From: Macrostomum hystrix
Lineage: Eukaryota; Platyhelminthes; Macrostomidae
Assembly: GCA_950097015.1 (NCBI GenBank)
Contig: CATNEN010000038.1
Coordinates: forward strand, 28,240,501 to 28,304,500
Direction of reading: 5' to 3'
DNA length: 64,000 bases
Shown: piece by piece, positions 13,891 to 25,627 of the stretch
Position numbering within the stretch: the first letter of the stretch is position 1
Layout of the letters: each line of letters opens with the position of its first letter
Program-made: the position numbers and the translations under genes
Notes under the pieces: model-generated
Seen by the model: the letters and a program-made list of their open reading frames with translations, nothing else
Database searches by the model: none
Told to the model about the DNA's origin: nothing

Positions 13891-14478
13891 GCTGCTTTTA
13901 CACAAAAACTGGGTTTCCAAGCACTAGAACACGTACATACGGAGTACTTTTGTCTCGGGTTTGCAAAATGCCAAGCTAATGCTAAACTATAGCATGCATA
14001 ATTGCCAGTTGATTTGCATAACCAATTTAGAAGGCCTAATATTTCATTCCTAATTTAGTTATGTGTGCAGCTGTTTCTCTCTTCCTCTGGTTCTATCCCT
14101 CTTAACTTGCTTCATTATAATGCTTCGCTGCTAACACTCCCAATTATTTTAACTATATATTGTAGTAATCACGCGCTGAATTCATCTGGGATCTTACAGT
14201 ATAACCCTGAGAACAGACTGTGGATGGAGAAAATGAGAATTTTGGGGGGACTATACGTATAAGGGACAGAGAAAGAAAGTACAGCCCAATACAACCGTCG
14301 ACCAATCCCGAGCAACGGGCACTTCTCCCCCCACAACTCCTCCATTGTAACCCGCTGTAAAAACTGGCAGGAGTTGAAAAAGTGTAGCTCAGTGCCAATG
14401 TAGTCGAGATCCCATTTAGAATCGGTTCTCGCTTCTAAGATCTGGTCGGATCCAGTTTTTGTCAGACACCTAATAGCC

Positions 14479-16048
14479 ATGAGCGACCAATCTCAGCTGC
14501 CAGATTCAGTGCCAGATTCATCGATTGTTCCTGAAGTGGAATATCACAGAGTGGCGCAGTTGGACTACCCTGCAGCTGGTGTTGTTGACGACGATCGCGT
14601 ACTAATCGGTGGCCGAGAATCTACAATGTCAGGAATTCGATGCGGTCAACGACTAGGTGCAAAGCCGTTCGTTGGAAAATGTCCCGCCTGCGAGCAGCAG
14701 GTGACGTCGCGTTTGCGATATCGAATCGGCGCCAGAAGCTGTCACACTGCCGCTATGCTGGTGTGCCCGGGGTCAGTGACGCTCGTGTACTACGGCCATG
14801 AAAATTTGAGAAAGAAACGAAGATGGGTAAAGGATGGGAGACTGGAATACTCGTAGAAGAACAGACTGATTTGAGTAATTACCGGGATAGAGGAAGAGAC
14901 AGGGTAGAGACGGGTAGTGAAAGAGACGGGGTAGAGGAAGAGACGGGGTAGAGGAGACAGGTAGAGGAGACGGGTAGAGGAAGAGACGGGGTGAGACAGG
15001 TAGTGAAAGAGACGGGGTAGAGGAAGAGACGGAGTAGAGGAAGAGACGGGGTAGAGGAGACGGGTAGAGGAAGAGACGGGGTAGAGGAGACAGGTAGAGG
15101 AGACGGGTAGAGGAAGAGACGGGGTGAGACGGGTAGTGAAAGAGACGGGGTAGAGGAAGAGACGGGGTAGAGGAGACGGGTAGAGGAAGAGACGGGGTGA
15201 GACGGGTAGTGAAAGAGACGGGGTAGAGGAAGAGACGGGGTAGAGGACACGGGTAGAGGAAGAGACGGGGTAGAGGAGACAGGTAGAGGAGACGGGGTAG
15301 AGGAAGAGACGGGTTGGAGGGGGGTTAGCGGAATGGGCGGTTCCCTCCGCCTCCTCGCTGCGTCCGTCGGTACGGAGCACCCTGCAGATAAGTAAGACCG
15401 GGTGGAGGAAGAGACGGGGTGGAGGAAGAGACGGGGTCGAGGAAGAGACGGCCGTAGAGGAAGAGACGGGGTAGAGGAAGAGACGGGGTATAGGAAGAGA
15501 CGGGGTTGAGGAGAAAAGGTATAGGAAGAGATGGAATGGATGAAGGTTGTGGAAAACAAATAGAAGAAGAAAAAAACGCGGTAGAGAAAAACAGAGGGCA
15601 ATAGTAAGAAGGATTAGAATAAAATGAATGAAGACAGAGAGAGATAGTCGGATGTTTACTTGACATACGCTGATAATTGCTGCATGTCGAAGTACATAAA
15701 GTCGAGCCACGTCATAGTTCTAAATTGAACGTAATTCTAAAAATAGAACCAACCATTCAGCTTTACCGCCTATTATTAAAGTGTAAATGAGCCCCACGTA
15801 TGCCCTGGAAAAGAGTCGGACAAATAGACAATTGGTTGGCTAAAATCAATATTAATACGAGTATATCGTTTGTTTGGTTTCTCGTACGGCTACAATCAAC
15901 TCAAGTGAACTCAATTTTGTTTTACAGCGGACTATTCATTTTGCCGGCAGTATTCTTCTGGTTACCATTGGTGCTAGACAATTTCAAGGACGTGGTTCAC
16001 ACCTGCCCATTGTGCAAATGCGAGATCGGCTGGTACAGAAGAAGATAA
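14479..16048 (+). CDS. LITAF-domain protein
   Basis: Two exons: 14479-14771 and 15928-16048. The donor GTCAGT after GG and the acceptor tttacag join in phase 2 and give 137 residues. The C-terminal half is a LITAF (SIMPLE) domain: first knuckle CPAC at 68-71 followed by QVTSRLRYRIGA, a hydrophobic membrane-dipping stretch (about 99-114), then the family signature DNFKDVVHTCPLC with C124/C127 and IGWYRRR at the end. Such proteins are monotopic zinc-binding proteins on late endosomal and lysosomal membranes. The N-terminus is short and polar, and I did not see the PPxY motif found in vertebrate LITAF. The CC usually preceding the second hydrophobic segment is absent. AATAAA is at 16126-16131. 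Confidence 0.9.
14885..15515. repeat. 17/13-bp minisatellite in LITAF-gene intron
   Basis: Purine-rich on the plus strand, with units of gaggaagagacggggta and a shorter gaggagacgggta, arranged in irregular higher-order blocks. It is interrupted at about 15315-15395 by unrelated sequence that matches a LINE 3' end. Open in several minus-strand frames as Pro/Ser/Leu repeats, which I reject as coding. Confidence 0.93.
15315..15392 (+). mobile_element. LINE 3'-tail fragment inside minisatellite
   Basis: The segment beginning ggggttagcggaatgggcgg and containing gcctcctcgctgcgtccgtc, ending ataagtaag, aligns base by base with the sense 3' end of the complete LINE at 28190-34240, which reads ggggttagcgatatgggcgg, then the same 20-mer, then tcaagtaagtca. 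Only the last 80 or so bases are present, as expected of an extremely 5'-truncated insertion of a related element. Confidence 0.8.
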
Positions 16049-16125
16049 TTTCATTGAACTGACTCTCTATTGTACTTTTGATTTTAGCTTTCGTATGCTG
16101 CTTAGAAAAGTCAACAGTTCATTAA

Positions 16126-16131
16126 AATAAA
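16126..16131 (+). terminator. Polyadenylation signal AATAAA
   Basis: AATAAA 78 bp downstream of the LITAF-domain gene stop codon. Confidence 0.65.
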
Positions 16132-16179
16132 AATAGATACAATTGAAGAGGGACTTCACAAGGAGGGGCAAATCATTTT

Positions 16180-16497
16180 GGTGTCACTAGACCCGCAGCC
16201 AGCGAGGAGGCAATTCTGCCCGTTTCGCTGACTCCTGAGCACACACGCACACAGATACCGTAAGCAGGCACACACTCACACAGGCGTGTACATCTGCCCT
16301 GACTTTCTCATCGTCAGGCAGTGTACACTCTTACTGTGCCTTGGAGGTTGGCCCTCAAGGGCGTAAATTCACGACAAGCCCCCAAGCCTTCTCTCTGCGG
16401 CTGCGCCCCAGATGAATGTGGTCCCATCGCGGATTCTAGCTCAGGGACCTTGGCGCGGGAGGCAAACACGTTAACCGCTCTGCCATAGACTCCCAAG
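16180..16497 (-). mobile_element. tRNA-derived SINE, copy 3
   Basis: Well-preserved reverse copy. It starts with the family terminus (gtgtcactagacccgcagcc) and ends with the tRNA-like head (gttaaccgctctgcca in plus-strand view). It closely matches the copy at 17650-17985 along its whole length. Confidence 0.9.
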
Positions 16498-17281
16498 TTA
16501 AGACTTGGAGATCTTCGTTAAACAAAAAATATAAAAAACATAACTCCTGTTTAGCGCTGTCATTATTCTTTCAGGTATTTAGAATTTTTTACGTGTTTTT
16601 ATAGTTAAAAATATAAAATTAAGTGCGGAATGAATTAAAGTCAGTTGAAATCATTATTCAAACCAGCGACATAAAAACTCGGCAATTGCAACAAAAAAGA
16701 ATAACATGTGCTTTTTGACTCTACTATAAGTAGTGGTATAAAAAATATCAAGTATATAAGAAGAAAACAAGCAAAAATGAATTTGACAACTCAGAATTTT
16801 GTTGTGTGATCTCTGTGATCAAAAGTCGAGTGCAGAAGGTAAATTTTAAGAGGTTGTTTCTTAGAATCTTAAAATGCATTATTTGTTTCATTTATAAGAA
16901 AGTTAATCAAACTCGAAATTTCTTTCTCCTCAAAGTGAAGTAAATTTGCTTTAAAAATATACACGTAATAACGAAATTTAGAGATAAAAAGACTAAGCTA
17001 TGGCCACCAAAGGCCTTTCTACAGTCCTTTTTTGGTGGAAGTACAAAGTAAGTTTCATGAAACAGGTTGCAAAATCGTTCAATTTCGGCTCAAAATTTGA
17101 AACATTTTGATAGAAAAAAACTAAACGCTTTTAATTTTAGTTTTAGTTTCAAAATTACCAGTTTTGAATAGCTAAGAAAGAGACTAGAAATAACTTTGTT
17201 ATTTGTTATAGAAATGATAGGTAGCGCGAATTGGGGTTGTACATTAAGTTGTGTCTGTCTTTTAAAAGTAACGAAAATTGT
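16498..17281. other. Intergenic, AT-rich
   Basis: No coding potential or known repeat between the SINE and the 3' end of the coiled-coil gene. Confidence 0.5.
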
Positions 17282-17282
17282 T

Positions 17283-19990
17283 TTATTTCACTTTTGGCAG
17301 CTTTGATTGCTGAGAATGCTTAGAAGAAATTTTCGATTTGTTGCCGTGGGCCGCTGTCGTCTCAGCAGCTATTGGTAGTCTATTTGCGCTTGTCACCGGT
17401 CGCGAAATATGATTTCTAGAGCTTTGCGCATTTCGGCCATCTACTAGCTGCTGCTGCTGCTGCTGCAATGCGGTTTCCGCATCCATGGCCAAGCGCCTCA
17501 GTATGGCAGCGCAACCAGATTCAGCCAGACCGCGTCGATAACAAAGCCTGCAGGGGATATTGCAGTTAGGTTTGGAAAGATTTTGACACGTTCGATATTT
17601 TGAAATGGTGGTCTATTGTTTGGAGCTAGCTGGCTATTGCAAGGCGGTTAGGGGGTCGGTGGCAGAGCGGTTAACGCGATTGCCTCTCGCACCACGGTCC
17701 CTTGGAAGTTCGATTCCAAGGCGAGGCCACATTCGTTTGGGGCGCAGCCGCGGAGAGAAGGCTTTGGGGGCTTGTCGTGCAATTCACGCCCTTGAGGGCC
17801 AACCTCCAAGGCACAGTGAGAGTGTACACTGCCTGACGATGAGAAAGTCAGGGCAGATGTACACACCTGTGTGAGCGTGTGCCTGCGTACAGTATCTGTG
17901 TGCGTGTGTGCTCAGGAGTCAACGAAATAGGCAGAATTGCCTCCTCGCTGGCTGCGGGTCTAGTGTCGCCAAATGATGTTCCATTTGTTCCATCTACTAA
18001 ATATTCATCGGTCTGATACACCGGCAGGCAGGTAATATATCGATTTCTGCCATAGACGTAAATGTTTTAGATGCATGAGCATCTAGAGTTTGCCTTTAAA
18101 AATTTCGCAGAACTGGGAGTATGGCATTAAATGCTTTCCAGAAATTTCCTCGCGAGAAAAATAGACTTCAGTTGTCCCTCAAGTCTGTGAGCAGACTTTG
18201 ACTGCCCTGCGGTTTTTTGCGACCAACAGCTTCTACCACGTGATCCGAGACGCCCACGGACCGTCGGAGTCAACAGTGTGTCGAGTTGTGAGACGCGTGG
18301 CCAATGCAATTAACGCGGAGCTGTTCCATGAGACGGTCAGGTGGCCTGACCCCCATGGTCTTGCACAACGATTCTACGACATTGTGATTCTACGGCAGGC
18401 AAAAATCGTTCTGTCTCTTTCTAGCTTTATGTGAGCTCCCTTACTCTACCGCTTTTAAGTTTGTCTATGGCACTAACCGGCTGCTAAGGTTTCTGTCCAA
18501 CTTAGCAGTTCGTCGTGAAATCGATTTTCCGCAACAGCTAAATAGCAGCTGCTAACTGCTGACCTACCAGTGGTTCCATGACTCCGCACAAGTGGTCTTG
18601 GCCATGGACAAATATTGCTCGGAAGAAGTGGGCGGGCTTCACTGTTGATCCCTCGCCTACCATTATGTACTCTAGTAAGCTCAGTGCTCTGACACATTGA
18701 CACATAGACATAGATCTGCTTCGTGAAACCAAACCGCCTTTAGCAGCTGCTAAATAACCGTTAGCAGTGTTTCATGAAATTGGCCCCAGTTGTCCCTCAT
18801 GGGGTTGTTGTAACGTGCTGGGTTGTTGTGAAGTGCTGGGCAATTATGCTACTATGAGGGGATATTGTGGGATGGTAGGAATTCTGTATAGTGAGGTGGT
18901 GTCTTTTTCGTAGCGGTGGTAATTGTGAGGTGGTGGGCGCTTTGAGGTTGGTTAGGGATATTGTATGGCAATGCGTATTGTGAGGTAGTTAGTGGCGCAA
19001 GGATGTTGTAAGAGTAAAGAGCTGCTGTAGACAATAACTGCAATTTAAATTTGATACATAAATAAAAGAGGCGCGTTGCTGGTTTGCGGTTTTTTGGACT
19101 ATCGGCGTAAAATTTAAAACTTTGACGCATTTTTTACCTGGCCTCTACTCTGTAGTCCCTCGACATAAGCGTTTGTAGTTCAGCAAGTTTTTGCAGCAGT
19201 TTTATCTGAAAAAAAATAAACAAAAAATTTTGCTAATAGCAATTCTTTTTTATAAAATATGATCATACTTTTTTAAACACAATTGTGAAAAACAAACCTG
19301 GTTGCTAATTGGCGGTGTTATAACTGGCACGACGGACTCTGACCTGGATCGTCGCTGAGACGAAAAATCACCTTCAAATGACACGTGACGTCCATTTTGT
19401 ACTCTACTATCGCCTGGCCTAACAGTTTTGGTTCGATCTGACGAAGGCGACTGCTGTTGATTGGATGCCTTTCTGGCTAATAGTATGTTGGTATTCTTTT
19501 TCGTTTTTGAGCCAACAGGTTCAGCTGATCGAGAACGACGTTGCGTGGGTTTCGGGATTCGATCTGCCACTTTCGCATTGTTTATGGGCCGTATTTTCCG
19601 TCTTCTCGTCTGCTTCTTTGTTGAATTCGGAGCATTAGAATGTGATCCCGTGTCTGCGTCAGGCTGTTGCGGACTGGCTGGTCTAGAAGAATTTGAGTCG
19701 GCATCAGAATCTGCTGATTTTGATTGGTCTACAGGCTGACCAGTTGGTTCAGTGTGTTCCGGCTCAGAAACCACATCATCGATAGGGTTGTTCGCGATCA
19801 CGTCAGTTGAGTCATAAGCTGGACTTTCCTGCTGATCAAGTTCGTTACTGTTTACGGAAGGAGCGTCACTGGCGCCTTCCCGCTGGACGTCAGCAGTAGA
19901 TTCGACGTTGTTACTGTCCGCGGATTCATTTGTAGTTAGAAAAAACGCACCGGCCTCAGAGTAATTAGATTTTTCTGATGATTCATCCAT
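17283..19990 (-). CDS. Disordered acidic/coiled-coil protein, unknown
   Basis: Three exons on the minus strand: 19990-19298, 19205-19138 and 17547-17283, together 341 residues, with phases 0 and 2 agreeing. Exon 1 is low-complexity: acidic and Ser/Asp/Gln-rich at the N-terminus, then basic (TRRRKIRP) with RRSRS-type phosphorylation-like motifs. Exon 2 encodes a leucine-rich amphipathic helix (KLLQKLAELQTLM), and exon 3 continues with YRRGLAESGCAAILRRLA before a short polyQ and a basic tail. The donors are GTTTGT and GTAAAA. The stop codon overlaps an AATAAA at 17287-17282. Intron 2 carries a SINE and a Harbinger fragment. The composition suggests a nuclear or cytoskeletal scaffold, but no family was recognised. 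Confidence 0.75.
17650..17988 (+). mobile_element. tRNA-derived SINE, copy 4 (reference copy)
   Basis: Best-preserved copy. The head has an RNA polymerase III box A (tggcagagcgg) and box B (gttcgattcc) spaced as in a class II (Leu/Ser-like) tRNA. The body includes ggctttgggggcttgtcgtg and agtcagggcagatgtacaca, a TG/CA-rich segment, and a tail reading gcgggtctagtgtcgccaaa. It sits in intron 2 of the coiled-coil gene, opposite to that gene's direction. Confidence 0.92.
18182..18786 (+). mobile_element. PIF/Harbinger transposase fragment
   Basis: From about 18190 the frame encodes TALRFFATNSF, HVIRD, then SESTVCRVVRRVANAI, the helix-turn-helix-like N-terminal part typical of HARBI1/PIF transposases, followed by WPDPHGLAQRFYDI. 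Immediately after, where FP-GVIG and the first catalytic Asp should come, the similarity stops. The 3' end reads gtttcatgaaattggcccc, resembling a Harbinger terminal repeat. A 13-bp direct repeat (cagttgtccctca) flanks the segment at 18169-18181 and 18787-18799. Internally deleted and non-functional. Confidence 0.75.
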
Positions 19991-21515
19991 TGAGGGGCCA
20001 GTTCATCAAAACTGAAAATTTTGAGCTAAATTAGCTAATTCAAATGTAAAGTAATCTTATTAAGAAAAAAAGTACGCCGCTTCATAAGAAACAATACTGT
20101 TTATAAAAGAACTGTGGTAAATTTATAAATTAAATTTTCTATACAGAACTTTTGGGAAATTCTTAGACAATTATAAATTTATAAGTACCACTTAAATATA
20201 CATATCACTATATGAACCTTGGACTAAATTAGCAACTGTAAATTCCCTACAAATCTAAAGGGGGCTCACAAATTTTCAGCGTTACCATTAGATTGGCTTA
20301 AATATATCTATAAATTCAACCTGACGATGCAACAAAAACAACACACGATTCTGACGTGACTGTGTAAACTTTTTCGTTTCGTTTATTTCGTAACATAGAA
20401 ATTAATATTGCTCACATTTCGTAAATCGAAAAAATGTATTCCTGTGAAACCCACTTGGTTAAAAGCATTAAAGCAATACATAACTTTAAACTTTCGTAAA
20501 AAAATAGCATATATAGTGCATGATAATGTAAGACACAATTAAAAAAATATTTGAAACTCAAATAAATTCAAAGTTTTAACTTAAACATAACTTTCAACGA
20601 TTTAGAAACTTTTTGATTTTTTATCACGAGTTTAATTCAAGGACCACTTTCTAGAAGAGTGGTATTCTTCTAGTGGTCCTTGGTTTAATTGTGTCGCCAT
20701 ATTGCTATTTCTGTATTGCTGCTCGCAGATCACTTCAATAAATAATCTCGTTTGTTCTTTTATTCGTCAAGTCTCGTTTTCTAATTTTTCGTACCAATTT
20801 TAAATGACCTGATTATATACTGTTAGCTTAAATATTAATCAAATACACATTAAGCTGCAACATTACACATTAAAATTCTATGTGAGCAAATTTTAAATGT
20901 GAGGTTGGGCCTGTTTTAGTTTAGGTATGTTAATGGAAAACATAGCTACCCATATCTTAAAATAATACATAATGACCATGTCTCTTGTCTATAAGTCTGA
21001 AACTCAGCTGTTTATTTATGTTTAAGGGGGAAGAGGGCTATTTCTTTCTATTTAAAATCTCACGGACTGACTTTAAGCTAGGCCTATTATTATTATTATC
21101 TTAAAATTTCTATTCTCAATCTTGACAAGTAGCTATAACACTACTATGTTATGTTATAGCCTTTGTTATAGCCTCTGTAGTGTTACAGGCCTTTTATAAA
21201 TACTAGGCCTACTCATGCTTATTGTTATTGCACATTTTAGGGTCAGTAATTCTATTATGTTGGATTTGCCAGTTGCTTCCCCTTATATAAAATATATTGT
21301 AGGGCTCCACAATTCAAACACTGACTTTCTATCTTGTAATTGACACCAAAGTTTTTCTAGCATTATCTTTTAATGTTTAATATATCGTCAAGGGCTTCAA
21401 TATCACCAAATTTGTTAAAGTAATTAAAACCTAGTTATTATATTTATCAAGTTGTTCTTGATATTTTGTCTTACACTTTATGTATTTCTATAAGTTAACT
21501 TATACATATCTATTC
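19991..21515. other. AT-rich intergenic with one hairpin
   Basis: No gene seen. A strong imperfect inverted repeat lies at 20638-20688: caaggaccac pairs with gtggtccttg, and the stem continues through tctagaag/cttcta with a small bulge. Confidence 0.55.
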
Positions 21516-23343
21516 CCCTAATGGAGCGAATTAAAAAAAGCTGCAGACACCCCTGCTAAGCACAGGTGTGCAGTTGGTTTCAAGAAAAAGAGTGCAAATG
21601 CACAATTGCTATGTCTTCAGTCTGACTCAACATAGTGATTGCTTTTGCGAAAGAATGTTGAAAGACCTTTTTTTATCTCCATAGTGTATTTCTAAAAATA
21701 GAACAGCTATGTGGTGATATTTGCAAAATAGGGCCTATGGATGCATAGGGTAATATATCATCAACCAAACAAGAATGTGTATTTTTTTAACTTCAAACCT
21801 AAGCTACAGATTTTCTATTTAAGATATGATGATAAATCAAAAGCCAAGTTATAGAAAACAGTTACATCTTTCTAAAAAGTATTAGCTTTTGCTATTTTAT
21901 CAAATAGAAAAAAGTTATTCCTGCTTTTTATCTAAAACCGAACAATGATTTTCATGTATCTTCAAACCAAACAGAGAATTTGATGTTTGGTTTTATAATT
22001 TGAGTGAGTGGTTTAATCTTATTTTAAGGAGTGAACTATCATGAATTATGTAATTTGAAAGCATTTTCATGCTCTATAAATAACTACATTTATGGTCATT
22101 TAATTGGCAAGCAACCACATACAATCTTCGTCTAAAGTACATACTGAAAAAATGTTGTTAAAAAGTAGGGCCTATGCTTTTGCAATAAAAATTTCTACTG
22201 AAACATCAATATCTTTCTTTCCTCTTAATGCTTCATTGCACATCATGCCTCAGCTTGTAGATAATTTCTTCAACTTTCAAATTAGTTGTTCTGTGAAACA
22301 CATTAGCTTGTTTCTGTCTTGCACGAGACCAAGGAAGAAATCAAAATTCTTGTTCGGTTTTGAAGATACACTGTTCGGTTGATGATACATTACCCTATAC
22401 GGTATACCAAATGACCTTTTTGATCTCCATAGTGTATTTCCATAATTACAACAGCTAAGGTTGTCTTTTTGCACTCAGGCACTGCGGAGCATGTAGTCAT
22501 GTTTGTGAACAAATGTGCACCCCTCTATCAAAAAAATTCCTGTAACTGTTCCTGGCTAGAACCGCACCTACATGTACATGTAAGTTTATTTTAAAATGTA
22601 AACGTATACCTAAGCAAACAATAGCGTGGATGTACGGCACGGGTGCACACTGCTATACTATGTGCACCTACATGTACATTTATATGTATTTTATAATGTG
22701 TCATAATGTACATATATTTAAACACACAAGGTGCAAGTACAGAGGCACTGGCATTCACTACTAGCATCGCATCTACATGTACTTGTACATGTAAATGTAT
22801 TACAAAATATAAATTTATAAAGAACACAAGACATTAGTGTAGGGGCACAAGGGTGCACTGTTTGTTATACATCTACATCTACTTACGACAACTTTATGCA
22901 CACAAGGCGCGGCTGCGGGGACAGAAATTTCTTTCTGCGCAGCTGCATAGGCAATTTTTCACAAGCATGCCGGACGCTGTCCACAAAAACCCCTATTGGC
23001 TCTAATAGGGATCTATTCAATATGATAACATAGGCGTAATGTCATGGAGAGTGGCCTAAGCCTTGGCAGCAAGTAGCTCAGACTGCTGTCTGACTGGAAG
23101 GATATTACATTTGTTATGAAAGTGTTGGGCAGGTGAGTAGCCAAGGCAGCCAGTGGCAATGTACAGAGCTGCTTTCTGGGCTCTTTAAAGCAGATTCTAG
23201 CTGGAGTTGCTGAGATGCAGAAAGACAAACTGGTGTAAACTGTATAGCAATTGTGCATTTGCGCTCTTTTTCTTGAAACCAACTGCACACCTGCGCACCT
23301 AGCAGGAGTGTCCGGCAGCTTTTTTTAATTTGCTCCATTAGGG
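21516..23343. mobile_element. Candidate TIR/foldback DNA transposon, 1.83 kb
   Basis: The ends are inverted repeats of about 100 bp. The left starts ccctaatggagcgaatta at 21516. The right, read from 23343 on the minus strand, starts ccctaatggagcaaatta. Both continue through aaaaaaagctgc, gtgtgcagttggtttcaag and gcacaattgctat with few differences. Inside are a smaller inverted pair (21745-21768 against 22378-22399), a direct repeat (tctccatagtgtattt near 21679 and 22423) and three to four 100-bp repeats. No transposase frame and no clear target-site duplication were seen, so a non-autonomous element is likely. Confidence 0.7.
22565..22890. repeat. About 100-bp imperfect tandem repeat
   Basis: Copies begin with cacctacatgtac or catctacatgtac at about 22566, 22665 and 22769, with a weaker one near 22868. 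Each continues into an AT-rich stretch and then a gtgcac-containing stretch. It lies inside the candidate TIR element. Confidence 0.7.
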
Positions 23344-24628
23344 CACAAGTGAGCCCCCCTCAAACCAGAGGAAGAAATATCCTAAATACCAATATATTTT
23401 GTTGCTGTTAGGCACTCATGGTAGACTCAATGTTGAAATTAGATCATTTATTCAATCTGGATCCACTTGGTGTGTGATAGCAAGGTGATGTGCAAGGCTT
23501 TTTTAAAGCACAATAGTCAATTTAGGCACTATTTTTGTGATCCAGGTATTATATGAAATGTGATTCTTGTAATTATTTATACAAATGCCTTTAAACATTT
23601 AAATTCTTTTCTAGGAAGTTTTATGCAAAGCATTTAAAAACTGTGAATTCATAAATGTTAAGGTCAATTTAACTTATCGCTCCTAAATGTGATATCCTAA
23701 ACAAATAATAAATCCTTGAATTCCTGACTTTAGGGCCTATCATTATTGTATATCAGTCTTAGTTGTGGCCAAGAATTTGTCAATTAAAGAACCTAATTTT
23801 GTTCATTATTGCAGTTTTGGCCATAATGTTAGAGCCAATTTTACTTGATCTAGTTTATTAATGTGCTTTGGCAGACCAGTTCTGCTGAAATTGCTTTCGC
23901 AAATGTTCGATTGCCAGTCTCTCTTGTTCTTGCTGTGCTGCTGGATAATTCTTTTGATACTCATAGTTCTAATAGTGCATACTGTTTAATCTTGAACTTT
24001 CAAGGTTGTTTGTCTGTCTTTATTTGTTCATAGCGTTGAACTCTGGCTTTTCTTAAAACTCAGCAAAAATACACATCGCAATCAATACTGTCAATGATTC
24101 CCATTATGCAAAAATGTGTTCAATCACTTAAATTTAGTTGTTCCGTGGCTGTGTCCTTAATTGTTGAAAGATGAAGCATACGTCTTTGTCTGGTTTTAGG
24201 GATTATTGTTGACTGTAAATGCTACCCAAAAGTGCTATTTTATTCACAATTGCTCTTTAAGTAGCATTTCGAGTGTCAGAAATCCATACATTTAGAAATT
24301 TGTGTTCAGGTTCAAAAAATATTTAAATGTAAATCAGTGCTTTCCAACTTCTCTCAATGTAATGTATCTGAAGTGCTTGCTTTTTGCATGTACTTCAAGT
24401 AAACTTTTTTGTTTAATGTTTGGTTTACTGGAGTAAATTTCAATGCCTGGTTAATTATTGTAACTCGTAATTAAAAATCCTAGATACATATAATTATTTC
24501 CTTTCTAAGGGACAGTCAAAATCCGAAATTTGCTATGTCAATCAAGTCAAGATGTATCTAAAGCTAAGTTTTCTAAATATCTTCTAGACAGCATTTGTAG
24601 TATGGTTGACCAGTTTGTCAATTGTTAG
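23344..24628. other. Intergenic, AT-rich
   Basis: No gene or repeat recognised between the TIR element and the first orphan receptor. Confidence 0.5.
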
Positions 24629-25627
24629 CTAGAAAGTTTCGACACTTCGGGTAGCCAAGCTTGACATATTCATCTGGGATCCATCCGAGCTGTTTGTATT
24701 GCGAACCAGAGAACATGTTATGTAGCGGCGAAAATCGGGCATAAAGATCAGGTACATTAGCGGATTGACTGCGCAGTTCAGGTTCAGCATAAACGAGTCT
24801 AGATGATCGAGGAATCCGCCGTACTGCTTTTGAATTCCAATGCATAACAGAAGATAGTTGATTGAATCGAATGCGAATAGTAGTACTGAAGCCGCACTTG
24901 TAATGCCAGTCATTAGCGTGAGCCTTCGAGTTGCGTCGCTCACTTTCTTGCTTCCAACTTCGTTGCTCGACGTTGATCTTAACACTGAAGACTTGCGAAT
25001 CGTTCTCATAATCACCACATACAAAACAATGGACAGTATCGAAGGCAGCATCCAGAACAATGTCACATATGTTATTCCAAGGGCTTTAACCAGAACTGGA
25101 TCTACTTTGTCAATCACAAATGCGCATGATTTCACTACATTGGTGTCATTCGCAACTTGATTCTTTTCAAACGACCAAATACTCCAGCAGAATGGAAACT
25201 CAGCAAAAGAAGGCGAAGCAAACACAATTATCGCGAAGAGTCTCAGCAACAGAGTTTTGTGTCGCCTGTACCAGAACGGAGCGCACAGGCAGCAGCAGCG
25301 CTCGACTGCAATACACACCAGATTATAGACACTCATGCTGACTAGAGACCAATGAATTGCTTGACTAATTGCCAGTTTGCAGTAGAGCATCCACAGCCAG
25401 TCAGGCACCGTCTGTGGCATTTCAGGCAACAGCGCAACGTACTGAATTGTTGTCAAGTTGATAATCATTAGTGCTGCATCGATGACAGTTTGACTGCGCA
25501 ACATTAGAGTGCACAGTCGAGTGCCAGTTTTCCGACGAAAGCTAAATGCCAGAAAGAAGACATCCAGGATAATTGCCAGACAGAGTGCGATAGTGAGGGC
25601 AATCCGAAATGCCTCGCTATATTCCAT
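24629..25627 (-). CDS. Orphan rhodopsin-class 7TM receptor, copy A
   Basis: Intronless, 332 residues, seven hydrophobic segments. C83 at the top of TM3 and C158 in extracellular loop 2 could form the usual disulfide. TM3 ends in ERC (109-111) in place of DRY, and TM7 carries NPLMY (298-302). TM1 lacks the usual GN and TM6 lacks CWxP, so it is a divergent class A receptor. The C-terminal tail is Ser/Asn-rich. It is a tandem paralogue of the receptor 1.1 kb upstream, same strand and length. The ligand cannot be told; lineage-specific chemosensory or peptide receptors are possible. Flatworm-restricted orphan families share intronless structure and divergent motifs, but I cannot assign it without a tree. 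Confidence 0.88.
   Translation of the reverse strand: MEYSEAFRIALTIALCLAIILDVFFLAFSFRRKTGTRLCTLMLRSQTVIDAALMIINLTTIQYVALLPEMPQTVPDWLWMLYCKLAISQAIHWSLVSMSVYNLVCIAVERCCCLCAPFWYRRHKTLLLRLFAIIVFASPSFAEFPFCWSIWSFEKNQVANDTNVVKSCAFVIDKVDPVLVKALGITYVTLFWMLPSILSIVLYVVIMRTIRKSSVLRSTSSNEVGSKKVSDATRRLTLMTGITSAASVLLFAFDSINYLLLCIGIQKQYGGFLDHLDSFMLNLNCAVNPLMYLIFMPDFRRYITCSLVRNTNSSDGSQMNMSSLATRSVETF

Noticed and set aside
14790-15710. 306-codon minus-strand Ser/Leu/Pro frame
   Set aside because: Translation of the 17-bp array in the LITAF-gene intron; the frame also crosses an embedded LINE tail.
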